The notes under the pieces: model-generated | Told to the model about the DNA's origin: nothing | Databases searched by the model: none | Seen by the model: only the letters and a program-made list of their open reading frames with translations | Source of the DNA: Pleurodeles waltl | Lineage: Eukaryota; Chordata; Amphibia; Caudata; Salamandridae | Assembly (NCBI RefSeq): GCF_031143425.1 | Contig: NC_090448.1 | Coordinates: 537,124,313 to 537,188,312, forward strand | Direction: 5' to 3' | DNA: 64,000 bases | Position numbers and translations under genes: made by a program | In this document: piece after piece, positions 24,101 through 35,180 of the stretch | Layout of the letters: each line of letters starts with the position of its first letter | How positions within the stretch are numbered: position 1 is the first letter of the stretch

Positions 24101-24620
24101 GTTTTGCGACAATCAGGGGAGGGAGGTCAGGGCAGGCACGTTCCTACAGGCCTGTAGCCCAGCAGCAGGCGGTCGTCGTCTCCTCTGAGGACTCTGCTGC
24201 AGGTGAGCCCCTCACAAGGGCTGAGCTCGGGTCAAGGTCGGTGTCCCTCGCTGCACACAGCACCTCTCAGGATACTGCTGCCACGCTCACCTGATGATGG
24301 AGGCGGAGTGTGGGCACCGGGGCCCTAGAAGACTTCTGCCTCCCATCAAGAAGGCCCCGGGTGTTGTTTTATTTGCTCCAGTGGCATCCGACACTGCGTT
24401 GCTACAGGGCTGCTTCCCGTCAGAATCATTGGTCTGACACCAGGGCTCACCTTACCTGTGCAGTCCAATGCTACAGAACCACTCCTGCAGGGTAAGGACC
24501 CCCACGGCACCGTCAACAGCGCTTTCTCCTGTGTCGCATGACAGAGCTGTAAGAGGGGGCCGCTACCATGTTGCCATCTTGGACACACCTTCTCCTGAGA
24601 CATTTGTTTTAAGGGGGTTA
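21180..24620 (-). mobile_element. L1-type LINE, internally deleted
   Basis: Read on the minus strand, the element begins near 24600 with a CAAGATGG-type start and GC-rich leader, as in many L1 5' ends. It then goes directly into the end of the endonuclease near 23780, followed by linker, reverse transcriptase and C-terminal region down to about 21180. ORF1 and most of the endonuclease are missing, and a further block between RT motifs is deleted. No clear poly(A) tail or target duplication was found at the 3' end. Confidence 0.75.
21420..23790 (-). pseudogene. L1-type ORF2 (endonuclease end, RT, C-terminal region)
   Basis: On the minus strand the order is: endonuclease tail with DGDFNLAPNALLDRLFQRI (about 23700), then THKTYACIDFFLV and AFSDHSH (the SDH motif) near 23530-23430. 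A linker follows with RRHLVVTRKEFEALDM near 23120. The RT fingers show DVLVAIAWLQPSKALCQDGY and GFYKAFATTPAPLLVRLYNS near 22780-22660. The RT active site appears as YADNIMLSL at 22594, where the second Asp of YADD is replaced by Asn. RVSGFKVNLQKT follows. The C-terminal part (22001-21504) has the usual L1 pattern. About 100 residues between fingers and active site are missing, and several frameshifts and stops are present, so it is inactive. Confidence 0.85.
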
Positions 24621-24624
24621 CGTA

Positions 24625-24840
24625 AGGCTGCAGGGCCACTAGTAGCAATTATTTTACCAGCAATGGGTATAAGGTATGCCACTCTACTAAGGTCTTATAA
24701 GTACATTAAATATACCAATCAGGTGTAAACCAAGTTTACCATGTTATAACGAGTGAGAACAAACACTTTAGCACACAGTCCTAAGGCCAACAGAATTAAA
24801 TCACCAAAATATGAGGCATGCAGGAAAAAAGCAAACAAAG
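24625..24840. repeat. Fragment of the dispersed repeat also found at 59.9-61.9 kb
   Basis: The series CCACTAGTAGCAATTATTTTACC, AAGTACATTAAATATACCAA, CACTTTAGCACACAGTCCTAAGGCCA runs in the same order as the segment 61635-61805 (CCACTAGCAGCATTTTACTTCC, AGTACATCAAATATGCCAAA, TTTAGCACTTG, AGTCCTAAAGCCAGC). It abuts the 5' end of the neighbouring L1. Confidence 0.6.
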
Positions 24841-26124
24841 TAATGTCAATCTGTGGGCAAAGCTGAAATGTATTTATTTATTTATGTATTTATATATTTG
24901 GATTCAATATCAGACTTTAGTTCAGAAATTGATCCATTACAGCGTGAAAAAAACAGTCGAGCACAATTTAAGGAAGGCTACTACAAGCCTCATTAAACTG
25001 AACAGTGTCAAGAGCATATCGCACAATGAAAAGAACTAGATGGTTAATTCGAAGGACAAAAACACAGACTAAAAAGTAAAGAAAATATGACGGCACCTCA
25101 TTAGTGGTAGAGAGCAGGGAAAATAATAAATTTTCTAAAATAGTTTATGTAACAAAAGAAATCTGTTGAAGGACAGTTAAGTAAACCATGAATTACAATC
25201 TATCATGCAGCGTTTATTTTTTTACATCTAATACACAACACATTCAAAAAGCTGCAAATCGAATAAGAAGAGAGCCACGTGATCTAAAACATTTTAGACA
25301 TAAGGCATGTGCCTGGCTATTGAGTTAACCAAATAATCACCCACTGCGTTTTTACTTTGTCAATCTCTGCTGTCTTATTTACAGATACCAACAAAAAAAC
25401 AAAAATAAATTTTGTTTCCGCCCAACAGATCAAAAAGGTACCATAAGTGGTGTCATGCAGTGGCAGACCCTTTGCAGAGGATAGCTGGCCACCTTTCACC
25501 TAATCTTCACCTTCATCTGACCTTTCTGATTGCTTATGCAGGTGTAAAACTGGTACCAGTGAACAGAAACCTTTGACAGACTGGGACTTTAATACAGAAA
25601 CAATTATCGGCCTACAGGCATAATAACATTGAAAAACTGAGAAAAGGAAACATTTTCGGAGAAGCAAAATGATAACCTAAGAGAAGTTACTTGGGAAGAC
25701 CATTGCTCGTAAAATAGCACTGTGGAAAAATCCCTAACCTGCATTTCATTAACAATATCTGCAAACAACTTGGGTACGTTTTCTAAATGTAGCTTTCTTT
25801 GTCTGCGTTTGCTTATTAAGAAGGTAATCGGTAAAGAAGCGACCAAGGTCATCAATAATTTAAAAAATCAGTTTTGGGCCAATAGTGATACAACTGATTT
25901 TAGTGGAAAGAGTATAGTTATTAAGAATTGTGAGCCATTTAATGCATTCCTTCAATAGTTAACGCTGCAATCGTGTGCAAATGCATAAGCACCAACAAAT
26001 CTTCTAGGGTTGCCCAAAATACTGATAATTAAGATTATCCCCATTGCAAATCACTGATAGTAACAGCTGAAGGCATGCTATGTAATAAATGCACCTAACA
26101 CCTAGTTCTGATCTCAAGGCACTT
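24841..26124. other. Unannotated; TTTA-type microsatellite near 24870
   Basis: A short (TTTA)n-like run is at about 24868-24900. Nothing else was recognised. ORFs under 85 codons in this stretch carry no domain. Confidence 0.4.
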
Positions 26125-28260
26125 TAAAAAAATTGTTTTATTGACAGTTTTCTGAACATACTCAGCAAATTGCCAACCGTTAACAATCCAGTAGGATTAC
26201 ACTGGTGAGCTACAGCATCACACAGTTTTGCGTAGACTCCTGTGGACCACAGCAAGGGAAGGGAAGGGGGAAGGGAGCCAGCAATATTTCCCTCTCCCTA
26301 GACCCATCCTCATACATCATCTCATTGCTCCCAATCTTTACAATTGAACCACAGCGCTGGCTCTCGTTCCCACCTACCAGCCATCAGCACTCCCATCACT
26401 AGTAAGAGCTTCACTGCCCCCTTCTGAGTGCACTGGGCTCCCAAAAGACTCTCTATCACACTCATCCAAGCTTCTAAGCTTTTCTCCCCATATTTCCAGT
26501 TTGCGTTCTGCATTTTCATCTTGCCCCACCTTTTTCAACCTGTATTCCTCCATCACTGCCTATCTCCTGAGGTTTGCTAGCCAACAAATCAAGGTCGGTG
26601 GCACAGTGCTCGCCCAGTGGACAGCGATCCAACTCCTTGCAAACACCAGATCCAGCAAAGCAAAGCAATATCTTATCTTTTGTTCCTTAGCCGGGTGTGG
26701 CAGCAAGCCCAAAAGGCAGAGCTTTATGGTCTTCTCCACACGGGTGCCTGACATCCAGCGCAATTTATCCACCACCCCCTTCCAGTGTAACCCCAGATCA
26801 GGGCAGTTCCATACCATATGCATGAGGTGGGCAGGTAAACCTCCACATCTAGGGCAGTCAAGTGGCCTGGTGGGGAAAATCCTATTCAATCTCTGTGGCC
26901 TAAGGCAGGCACAATGCTGGTAAAAGAACTGGGTGAGCTTGAATAGCGCATTTCCTCACTGCATCTCGAACCTGCGCCCATGCACGCTTCCTTTCCCCAT
27001 CCGTGAACTGATCCCCCAGCACCTCAGTCCCGCCCTGATGGGTCTTCTCCAGGTACAACTGTCTGTCCCCCTTCATTGCCACATATAGAAGTAAGATCAG
27101 GCCTCTATCTAACGTCAGTGTAAGCACATGGGATACCTCCGGTTTGGCCAGAAAATTCTTCCAGATCTCACAGATCATTTTGAACATCTTTGTGTACTGG
27201 CAGCACTGCCCAGAGCGAGGCAGAAACAAGTCGGTGGCCTCAGCTATCGTGAGGAGCATCCCATTTTGGTACATATTTCCTACACAATGGCATCCACCCG
27301 CAGTCCACTGGGACATGTCCATCAGCACTGTAATGTCTCGAAAGGGTTGCAGCCACAAGAGCGGGAGTAATTTCACATAAGGAGGCCTCCTCAGTACACT
27401 TGTGACTGTCATCTCCCAGACCTTGGCCATTTGATGTACAATATACGGGGTGTCCGCTGCAATGAGTGTGACACTCATTAGAAGCATAGGCAGATCTCTC
27501 TCTTCCACCAGGCACGCTTACAGGTGTTTCTCCCTGTTGTCCCCATCAGTCCACCATAGCACACAATGCTGCAATTGTCCTGCTATGTAGTAGAGTTTCA
27601 AATCTGGAAGGCCAAGGTTGCCTTGGATTGTGTCCAGTTAGAGTATTTCAAGTCAGAACCTGCTCCTACATCCTGCCCATACTAGCAAGACCAGGCGACT
27701 ATCCACAGCCCGGACATTGGACTTTGGTGTAGCACAGAAAGAGTTTTGAAGGATATCCAAACAAACAGCAGGGAAGAAAGACCATCTTACTCAGGGCCAC
27801 TCTACCCATAACCAAGAGCAGCAGTGTATTCCAGAGACCCATGGAAATCCTGAGACCAGTTATCACCCTGCCCATGTAGAGCCAATATTGACCCTCCTCC
27901 ATGTGAGCAATCCTGATCCCCAAATAGAGGAAGCTTTCAATCTCCCAGGTTAGCCCTGTCTCCGGGAGAACTGTCGCCAGGAGTCCCTCCAAGCTTTCCA
28001 GCAGGAAGAGGATAGTCTTCCGTGGATTTATACGTAAACCTGACGTGCAACCATATGACTCCATAATCCCCATCAGCAGCTGCACCGATTGAGCTGGGCT
28101 GCTAAGATATACGAGTGTATCATCTGTGTACATTGGAACCACCTGGGAAGTGTCTCCAGTCTTAATCTCCCATTTCACAAGGTTCCAATGTATTCTTTCC
28201 TCTAACATCTCCATTGTTAATGCAAAGAGCATGAGGGATCTCAAGGCTAGCTTTGAGATT
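26125..28260 (-). mobile_element. 5'-truncated L1-type LINE
   Basis: Minus-strand similarity starts near 28250 in the RT palm and runs to the end of ORF2 near 26560, followed by a 3' region ending AATAAAACAATTTTTTTAAAG (plus-strand complement at about 26124-26150). The element lacks ORF1, endonuclease and the RT fingers. It is a different copy from, but the same general type as, the LINE at 21.2-24.6 kb. Confidence 0.75.
26560..28250 (-). pseudogene. L1-type ORF2, RT palm to C-terminal zinc region
   Basis: The frame from 28466 includes RSLMLFALTMEMLEERI (the block before the active site), then PMYTDDTLVYLSS with Tyr-Thr-Asp-Asp at the active site, keeping both aspartates. SGLRINPRKTILFL and FLYLGIRIAH follow. 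The next frame (27508-26900) covers the thumb and connector. The last (26889-26560) has DCPRCGGLPAHLMHMVWNC, the Cys-Cys-His-Cys pattern found at the C terminus of L1 ORF2 proteins. At least two frameshifts or stops separate the pieces. The residues before about 28250 in the first frame do not look like RT, so I place the 5' truncation there. Confidence 0.85.
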
Positions 28261-28985
28261 AAAACTGAAAGATTCAAAAGAGTATGTAGAAATCTGTATA
28301 AGGCAATCAGGAGACATATAAGACTTGCAACGCCGTACATTTTTACACCATGAAACGCCACTGAGGGAGCATTAACCTCATATGCTGTATGTGAATGCAA
28401 AACTACACACGCTCTGAATTCTTTATTGAAGCACAAAACGAGAGCACATTGTGGGATCAATATCATTTGGTTCAGTGGTACCAGAGAACATCAACCTCAC
28501 TATTCTTAAAACACCAAAGTAATCAAAAGTCATTGCAGTCCTAGTTGTGGTCCTAGTCGGGTTCCAGTGGATTCTATTAAGGTAGTATGGAATTTTATTC
28601 TGGGGCCAAAAGCCATACTCTTGCACTTCGCATCATTAATAATAAATTCTTTATACAGTAATAACTTCTTGAGTGCATGTTATTGGAACCCTATCAACTA
28701 TATGCAGAAAGAAAAACTGGCAGAGGACTGTGACTAATTTTCAAGACAACAGCCTTAACTAAAATCAAACTTTCATTAACAGAGTTGATGTAGAAGTTCA
28801 ACAACATCTATGCTGAGACACAACAATGACGTACACCTAAGGTGAAATTAATTTTACCAGTCAAATTACCCCTCTGCCCAAAATGCACCCAAGCTGTGCT
28901 CTCGACATACAAAAGAGTGACAAAAAGGTTAAAACGTCTGCATCACATACCAACACAGCACCTTTCATTTCTTGTAAGACACTTT
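28261..28985. other. Unannotated stretch
   Basis: No repeat or coding signal was recognised. On the minus strand an AATAAAG motif near 28421 follows a moderately long open stretch, but no family could be named. Confidence 0.35.
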
Positions 28986-29155
28986 GGGCCTGATTACAAC
29001 TTTGGAGGAGGTGTTAATCCGTCCCAAACGTGACGGATATACCACCAGCCGTTTTACGAGTTCCATAGGATATAATGGACTCGTAATACGGCTGGTGGTA
29101 TATCCGTCACATTTGGGACAGATTAACACCTTCCTCCAAAGTTGTAATCAGGCCC
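28986..29155. mobile_element. 170-bp near-perfect palindromic MITE, TTT target duplication
   Basis: GGGCCTGATTACAACTTTGG at the left and its complement CCAAAGTTGTAATCAGGCCC at the right (last two bases of the arm aside) begin arms that pair almost along the whole length, with the centre near AGTTCCATAGGATATAATGGACT. TTT flanks both sides (28983-28985 and 29156-29158). A second copy of identical length with the same TTT flanks is at 62147-62316. Non-autonomous; transposase source unknown. Confidence 0.92.
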
Positions 29156-29925
29156 TTTGTGTCAGTCGTGGAGTGCCTGGCTCCCGGTAAATGCCATATT
29201 TGAAGTGCTATCGCCCTGTTATTTTTATTGTTAATGATTTTGCATGGTCTCACTTTTCTTTTAACTTGCTGTTTCATTTCAAGTATAGGAGTTGGTCGCT
29301 GAACTCGAGTTAGCAATTTTTGGTTACCCACCTGTTTTTAATCCAAAGCGCTCAATCAATGTTAGTGTTTAGCCACGCCCCTGGCCACATCCCTCGATGT
29401 CGACCTTCAAAAGAGACCGAGGAATACGTTCACTGTGCTGATGCGCACAGTGGATGCACCAAAGGCAAGCACTTCTGTGCCCATTCGCGCCTGGACTGCT
29501 CCCAACAGAGGCACTCAAAGGAGAAACTTTTTGAGATTAACTTGCCAAGTAGGAATATCTCATGAAAAACTTTGTACAATAGCACTGAGTGTTTTCTTTG
29601 CAAAAACTGCCATTTTCCTTTTATAATCTACACTTCTTCCTCAGATGGAGCATCTAACCAACCTCATACAGCTCTGAGATCCGTAACCAAAAGCTGCCCA
29701 GTAAAAACTCCTGTGACTTGCTTAATGCTTGTTCACTAATTAAACAGAATATGATTTTACTGAATACGTGGACAACAACTTCCATGAAATAGTATTTGTC
29801 ACTAAAACATGGACCGATCAGACTTCGGCCTGACCTACCAGACGCATTTCCAGCCACTTACAATGTTTTCAGGCTGGATTGCACCACACAAAGCAGAGGA
29901 GGGCTAGGGCTTATTTAACATAGCC
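29156..29925. other. Unannotated stretch
   Basis: No repeat, RNA gene or coding similarity was recognised between the MITE and the LINE that starts near 29926. Confidence 0.4.
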
Positions 29926-32280
29926 ATTTAGAAATTTTGTTTGAGTCTGTCACTCAACTAGCTTGTGATGCACTTATTTTCCAATTTAAGCCACTTAATA
30001 ACTATGTTTTTAATGGTCTGTTAATTTATCGACATCCTGGCCCTAGAGCTAATTTCTTACACTCTCTTAGTGAATTAATTGAATCATGTGTCCAGTTCCC
30101 TAACTTACCCAATATTAGGTGACTTTAATTTTCACCTAGAAGATTTAACTAATAAAGAGACAATCAATTAACAATATGTTCTGTTTTGACCTTAATAACA
30201 GGTTAATTCCACCACTCACTCAGCAGGCCATACACTTAATGGCATTTTTTTCTAGCAATCAGGATCTAAATTTTGAATCAGTCATGCCCCTAGCTGGGTC
30301 AGATCATAAAGCAGTTTGCTTTACATTTAAAAATACCTGCGAAAAATACACTAGTTAATAAGACCCCATGGATTATTAAAGCTTATGTCTGGTATAAAAT
30401 TAATGAAAATAAACTTAATTAAATACTATCAGACACACAACCTATTTTGGTGAATGATCTAGATAAAGCCACGACTAATTACACAGAATTGATCAATTCA
30501 GTAATCACTCAACTAGCCCTGTTAAAAAATTATTTTAGCGATCATAGAAATAAACATTCCACTTCCTGGTATTCCTCTAAGATAAGACTACTTGAATAAA
30601 AATGTAGAAGACAGGAACGAAAATGGAGGGAAAAATATACTCAAGTAGGACGAAAGAAATATAAAAAATATATTCAAGAATTTAAGAGCACAATTATACC
30701 TGAAAAAGCAAATTCCTTCATTGAGAAAATTAATTTGGTCAAAAACACAACCAAATAATTATTTAAAAAGGTTAAAAAGATCTCCAGTCCAAACAGAATA
30801 ACAACCATGGCACCCAATCAATCTATGTGTGATAATTTAGCAAATTAGTTCAAACTAAGGTAAAGGAAATGTATTGTGAGTTTGACTCTAGTCGGAACAC
30901 TAACCCGTACGTACCTAGGACTGAGAGTTCAAACAATACAAGCAGTACTTTCAGTGAGTTCCCCCTTCTCAATATTGAGGTGGTAACCAAACTAATCTTG
31001 TCCACTAACTCAGACCCATGCCTCCTAAAATTCTTCATGCTATAGCTGGAACAGTGGCATTTCACCTTACCAATCTCCTAAAAGGAATAATCTTTGCTGG
31101 ACATTTTCCTAATGATTGTAATAAAGGCCTCCATTCTTGTTCTGTTAAAAAATATATATATCTCATCCCAAATGAGGTAAAAAAATACGGATCTATTTCT
31201 TGTCTCCCCATGCCAGCAAAAATCTTAGAAAAACATTTAAATGCAGAACTCTCATATTATCTGGACAAGAATGAAGTACTTGATAGTGCTCAGTTTGGCT
31301 TTAGGAAAACCATAGCACAAAATCTGATCTGATTGCAGCAACAAAGGAAAACAGAATGATTGTGGACAATTGTGAAAAGGCAGCTCTTATCCTTTTGGAT
31401 CTTACCACAACTTTTGACAGAGTATTCCACGCATTGCCCACTGGACAGTGAGAGGACATAGGACTAGGTGGTTTGGCCTGGAACCTCTTACTTCTCACCA
31501 ACAAAGAACCGTCAGTATCTAGCATATTTCACATCAAAATCCTTTTCATTGCCTTGTGGATTACCCCAGGGATTCTCATTAAGCACTATGCTTTTTAATA
31601 CATATGTAGCTTCACTGGCCAAACTCATCCGATCCTTTGGTTTCTCCACAATCTCATATGCTGACAACACTCAAATCATAGTCTCCATTTCAAGTGACCT
31701 TGGAGAGGTTGCAAATCACTTCAGCAACTGCATGATAGATGTAGCTGGATGGATGAGGGAAAACTATCTCAAATTAAACAAAGGCTGCTGAATAAATTGC
31801 AGGTATTACTGAACGAAGCAGTAAGTCTTCTAATGAGGATTCCAAAATTCAATTCAGTTTCTCAAACCATTGTGGATCTTCACTGGTTTCCTGTAAGAAA
31901 GCGGGTAGCTTTCAAGGCTCTCTACCTTGCCCACAAAGCCTTTTATGATACTTTCCCAGAATATCTAAGGAAGAAATTCCATTGTTACATCCCCAGGGGA
32001 ATTCTTCAATCATCATCCACTAAAACTGTGGTACGTACTGCCCAAGATCAGCAAAGTATCTTGGGGTGGTAGAAGTTTTGTCTCGAATACCTACAAACTG
32101 TGGAATGAGCTACCTGGGATCCTTAAAGGTCAATCCAGTCTTTTGAAATTTCTGAAAGCTCAAAACTTGGTTGTTTTCACATCCTCTGACTTATTAGATC
32201 ATCACTTCATCTGAAAGCAGACACTAGCACCAAGATGCCTTTGGGCAATCATGCACTTTATAAAATAATATCAATATAAT
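29926..32280 (+). mobile_element. L2/CR1-type LINE, 5'-truncated and internally deleted
   Basis: Plus-strand pieces of endonuclease, reverse transcriptase and the C-terminal domain follow in order, and the element ends near 32280 with a TTTATAAAATAATATCAATATAAT tail, as expected for L2-type 3' ends. The start lies inside the endonuclease. A block between the RT palm and the C-terminal domain is missing near 31795. Confidence 0.8.
29937..32190 (+). pseudogene. L2/CR1-type ORF2 (endonuclease, RT, C-terminal domain)
   Basis: Endonuclease: YRHPGPRANFLHSLSELIES (about 30027) and LGDFNFHLEDLTN (about 30115), with the catalytic GDFN motif, then AGSDHKAV near 30293, the SDH motif. RT: PNEVKKYGSISCLPMPAKIL and LDSAQFGFRK near 31170-31310, LILLDLTTTFDRV near 31390 (motif A), GLPQGFSLSTMLFNTY near 31560 and ISYADNTQIIVS near 31650, where YADD has become YADN. 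C-terminal domain: LLMRIPKFNSVSQTIVDLHW and FPVRKRVAFKALYLAHKAFY near 31830-31940. Multiple stops and frameshifts are present and the active-site substitution alone would abolish activity. L2 versus another CR1-group clade cannot be settled by eye. Confidence 0.85.
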
Positions 32281-34463
32281 TAAAGTTATGAATCAGGAAA
32301 AATGTGTTAATATAGTTTCAATAGTTGCTGATAAATAGTCAAATCTGAGACAACAGGCCAAAAAGGCTTGAAAATGATAGAAAGCCATTGGTACTGGGGG
32401 AAACAGGGGCCTTTAAATGAGTCGTCAAACAGTTCCTTGATTAGTAAGAAGTAAAATGTATGAATTTTAGTTGTGACCTTACAGCTGAGCAAAGAAAGTT
32501 CCATAGCTTTGGCACATCTATTTCCAGGCTTTTACCTCTTTTACATCTTTATAAGGTTCTTCAGTGGGCCAATATAGATCATATTGGCATAGCCAACTGA
32601 GCCAAAACTGCGGATGTGGAGGGCTTCATTTTATATTCTGTCTTACAAAGTGGTATGAAAATGTTAAAGGCCGGAATCAAAAATTACTCTGTGTTTCTAA
32701 TCTTTTGGGCTCATCTCTGGATGATTCCAGTGCTTGCGATCAAGTAAATGTTTTTTTTTTAAATAGGACAATGCAGTAGATTCCCACTTTTATTCCAGCT
32801 GAAGCACTGTCTAGCCCAGTGAAACATGTAGGCTGAACCATCTGAGATGTTCAGTTGTGTTGCATGGCACAGATGAGTATCTTCTGTATACATATTGAGT
32901 TGTACGTGTTGATTGTTAGTTATTTCTCAGGCACCATCCCAGGCTGCTTTTTTTTTTTTTTGCTCACTATGCCATCTCAGACAGGAACTAAACGTACACA
33001 AAACACCCATGTTCCTTCTTCAAAAGGGATGGTCGGTCCAAACTGTCAAGTCAGTTCTCCTCCGAACAGGAACACAATGAACCCCAAGCCAGTTTTGACC
33101 TAATTAAGCCTCATCAGGGAGGTGTAGCTCGGGTTTCCTGGCACAGTGTGCACAGGACCCGCATATGGGAATACCCATCGCATTTAGCGTGTCTCAATGA
33201 GGAACAGAAAAAAGTGATGGGTGAAATGCTTGAATTAATCTCAGCTGCTGGTAATTGCTCTGGTTAGGGTACAGCCTATTTAGATCTCGTCAGTTGGGTG
33301 TCTTGATGTGACTTTACTTTTTATTTACCTTTTTAGTATGACCAGTGATCATGACAACTACTATTTTGTCCACAGCTAAAACCTTGAAAATGATTCCTTC
33401 AATCTCCTTTCCCCACATTGCACGTAAAAAATCACGTCTCCCTTGTCTTTACTGCGCCATCTAAACATATTAGTTGTAGCTTTGTGAGACTATATCATTC
33501 TCTACAAGAATTCAAAACAACACTGAAAGACACTATTGGCAACTTAACAGAATAAGGTGATTACTCCGGGCCTTTCAAAACATGTTTAATTATTGTCTGT
33601 ATGATCCCCTGGCTAGTATCAGGATGAAGTTTTTGTTTAATGGTTTGTTGTTGTCAATCTCAACCATAGGCCTGGCTCAGCAATTGTTATTTTGTCAAAC
33701 AGACAGCTCGCTTAATGTTTTGGCTGGACAGAGTTTACTCAGGGGGAAATTAGATTGCTACGGAGTAACTGCTTGCCAAATTTAGATATGACCACCAAGC
33801 CGGCTGTCATTTTTTAAGACCTGTCAGGAACTGCCCTCCTGTAAAAAGCTTTTCAACATGTCAAACGTTTTTTTTAATAAAGAAAATCCTAAAACGGGAT
33901 TTTCTTTTTGAAAACAAAGAAACTTCTCTCCTTACCTTGGGAGTCATCTGCCATGGTGAGGAGGGTATTTTTAGTTTTTTTACTGCCCCTTACCACCATG
34001 GTTTGCCTGGCAGTGATGAGGAAGTAAAAAACAGCTATATGTCTGTCCATCAAAACTGGGTAGCTGGACTTACACCCAGTTGTCCAACACTCCTTACTTT
34101 GTCAGGCCATCTGAAAGGTGTGTCCACAGTGGAGACAAAGTAGTCTCTGCCATTGCCAAACTATGGTCCGCCCGCAAATAAATTTGGTGGGTGGACAATT
34201 ATATTGGGGGTAAGCATACTCCATCTCAGTTGTGACTAAGTTAGCTTATTGCCAATATTTAAATCAGTATGTTAACCATTCCATCCTCACCAATTTCTGT
34301 ACAATCATCAATGTTATATAAAACATTTTAGATCAAACTGCTGCTGCTACCAAATAAATACATACATAAATAAATAGCTCAATGTTGGAGGAAATAAATG
34401 CTCTCAATAAGCTGTCCCATTCCACAGGTCTTACACATTGTCTGGTTACACTTAAGGAACATA
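32281..34463. other. Unannotated; short repeat-like phrases only
   Basis: Around 33060-33170 the phrase CCAAGCCAGTTTTGACCTAATTAAGCC followed by CGGGTTTCCTGGCACAGTGTG resembles a salamander interspersed repeat I believe to be common, but no structure could be defined. A hairpin GAAAATCCTAAAACGGGATTTTC is at 33883-33905. A TAAATACATA-type microsatellite is near 34352-34376. Confidence 0.35.
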
Positions 34464-35180
34464 GGGCCAGATGTAGGAAAAAAGCAAATTGCGACTTGCA
34501 ATTTGCGAGTCCGTGCGACTCGCAAATTGCAAGTCGCAATTTGCTATGCAGAAAGGTGTCTCAGACACCTTCTGCAACTCGCAATGGGGTCGCAAAGACC
34601 CACCTCATAAATATTTATGAGGTGGGTCGCAGTTTGCGACCCCATTGCGAGTATGGGCACTCACGGGGATGGTGGCCTGCTGGAGACAGCAGACCACCAT
34701 GTCCGTGACTGCTTTTTAATAAAGCAGTTTTTTTTTTTCTATCTGCAGCCCGTTTTCCTTAAAGGAAAACGAGCTGCACTTAGAAAAAAAAACGAAACCT
34801 TTTGTTTCGGTATTTTTCAGAGCAGGCAGTGGTCCATAGGACCACTACCTGCTCTGAAAAATAGTTTTTGTGATCATTCACAAAGGGGAAGGGGTCCCAT
34901 GGGGACCCCTTCCCGTTTGCGAATGGGTTACCATCCACTTCAAGTGGATGGTAACAGCGATTTCATTTGCGACCGCTTTCGCGGACGCAAATGAAATTGC
35001 ATAGCATTGCGAGTCGCAAAAAGGAAGGGAACACCCCTTCCTATTTGCGAGTCGGAAATGCATTTTGCGAGTCGGATCCGACTCGCAAAATGCATTTCTG
35101 CATAGCAGAGAGGCGTTTGCGCCTCGCAAACGGCGTTTTTCGCCGTTTGCGAGGCGCAAACCCTTTTCTACATCTGGCCC
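34464..35180. mobile_element. MITE, GGGCCAGATGTAG ends, 717 bp
   Basis: GGGCCAGATGTAGGAAAA at the left and CTTTTCTACATCTGGCCC at the right are inverted repeats. Flanks are ata and att, a target duplication with one mismatch. The interior is built from GCAATTTGCGACTCGCAAATTGC-type palindromes and several perfect sub-palindromes, including GGGTCCCATGGGGACCC near 34893 and GGATCCGACTCGC near 35074. Its terminus is shared with the elements at 10258 and 41368, but the interior belongs to another subfamily. Confidence 0.85.
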
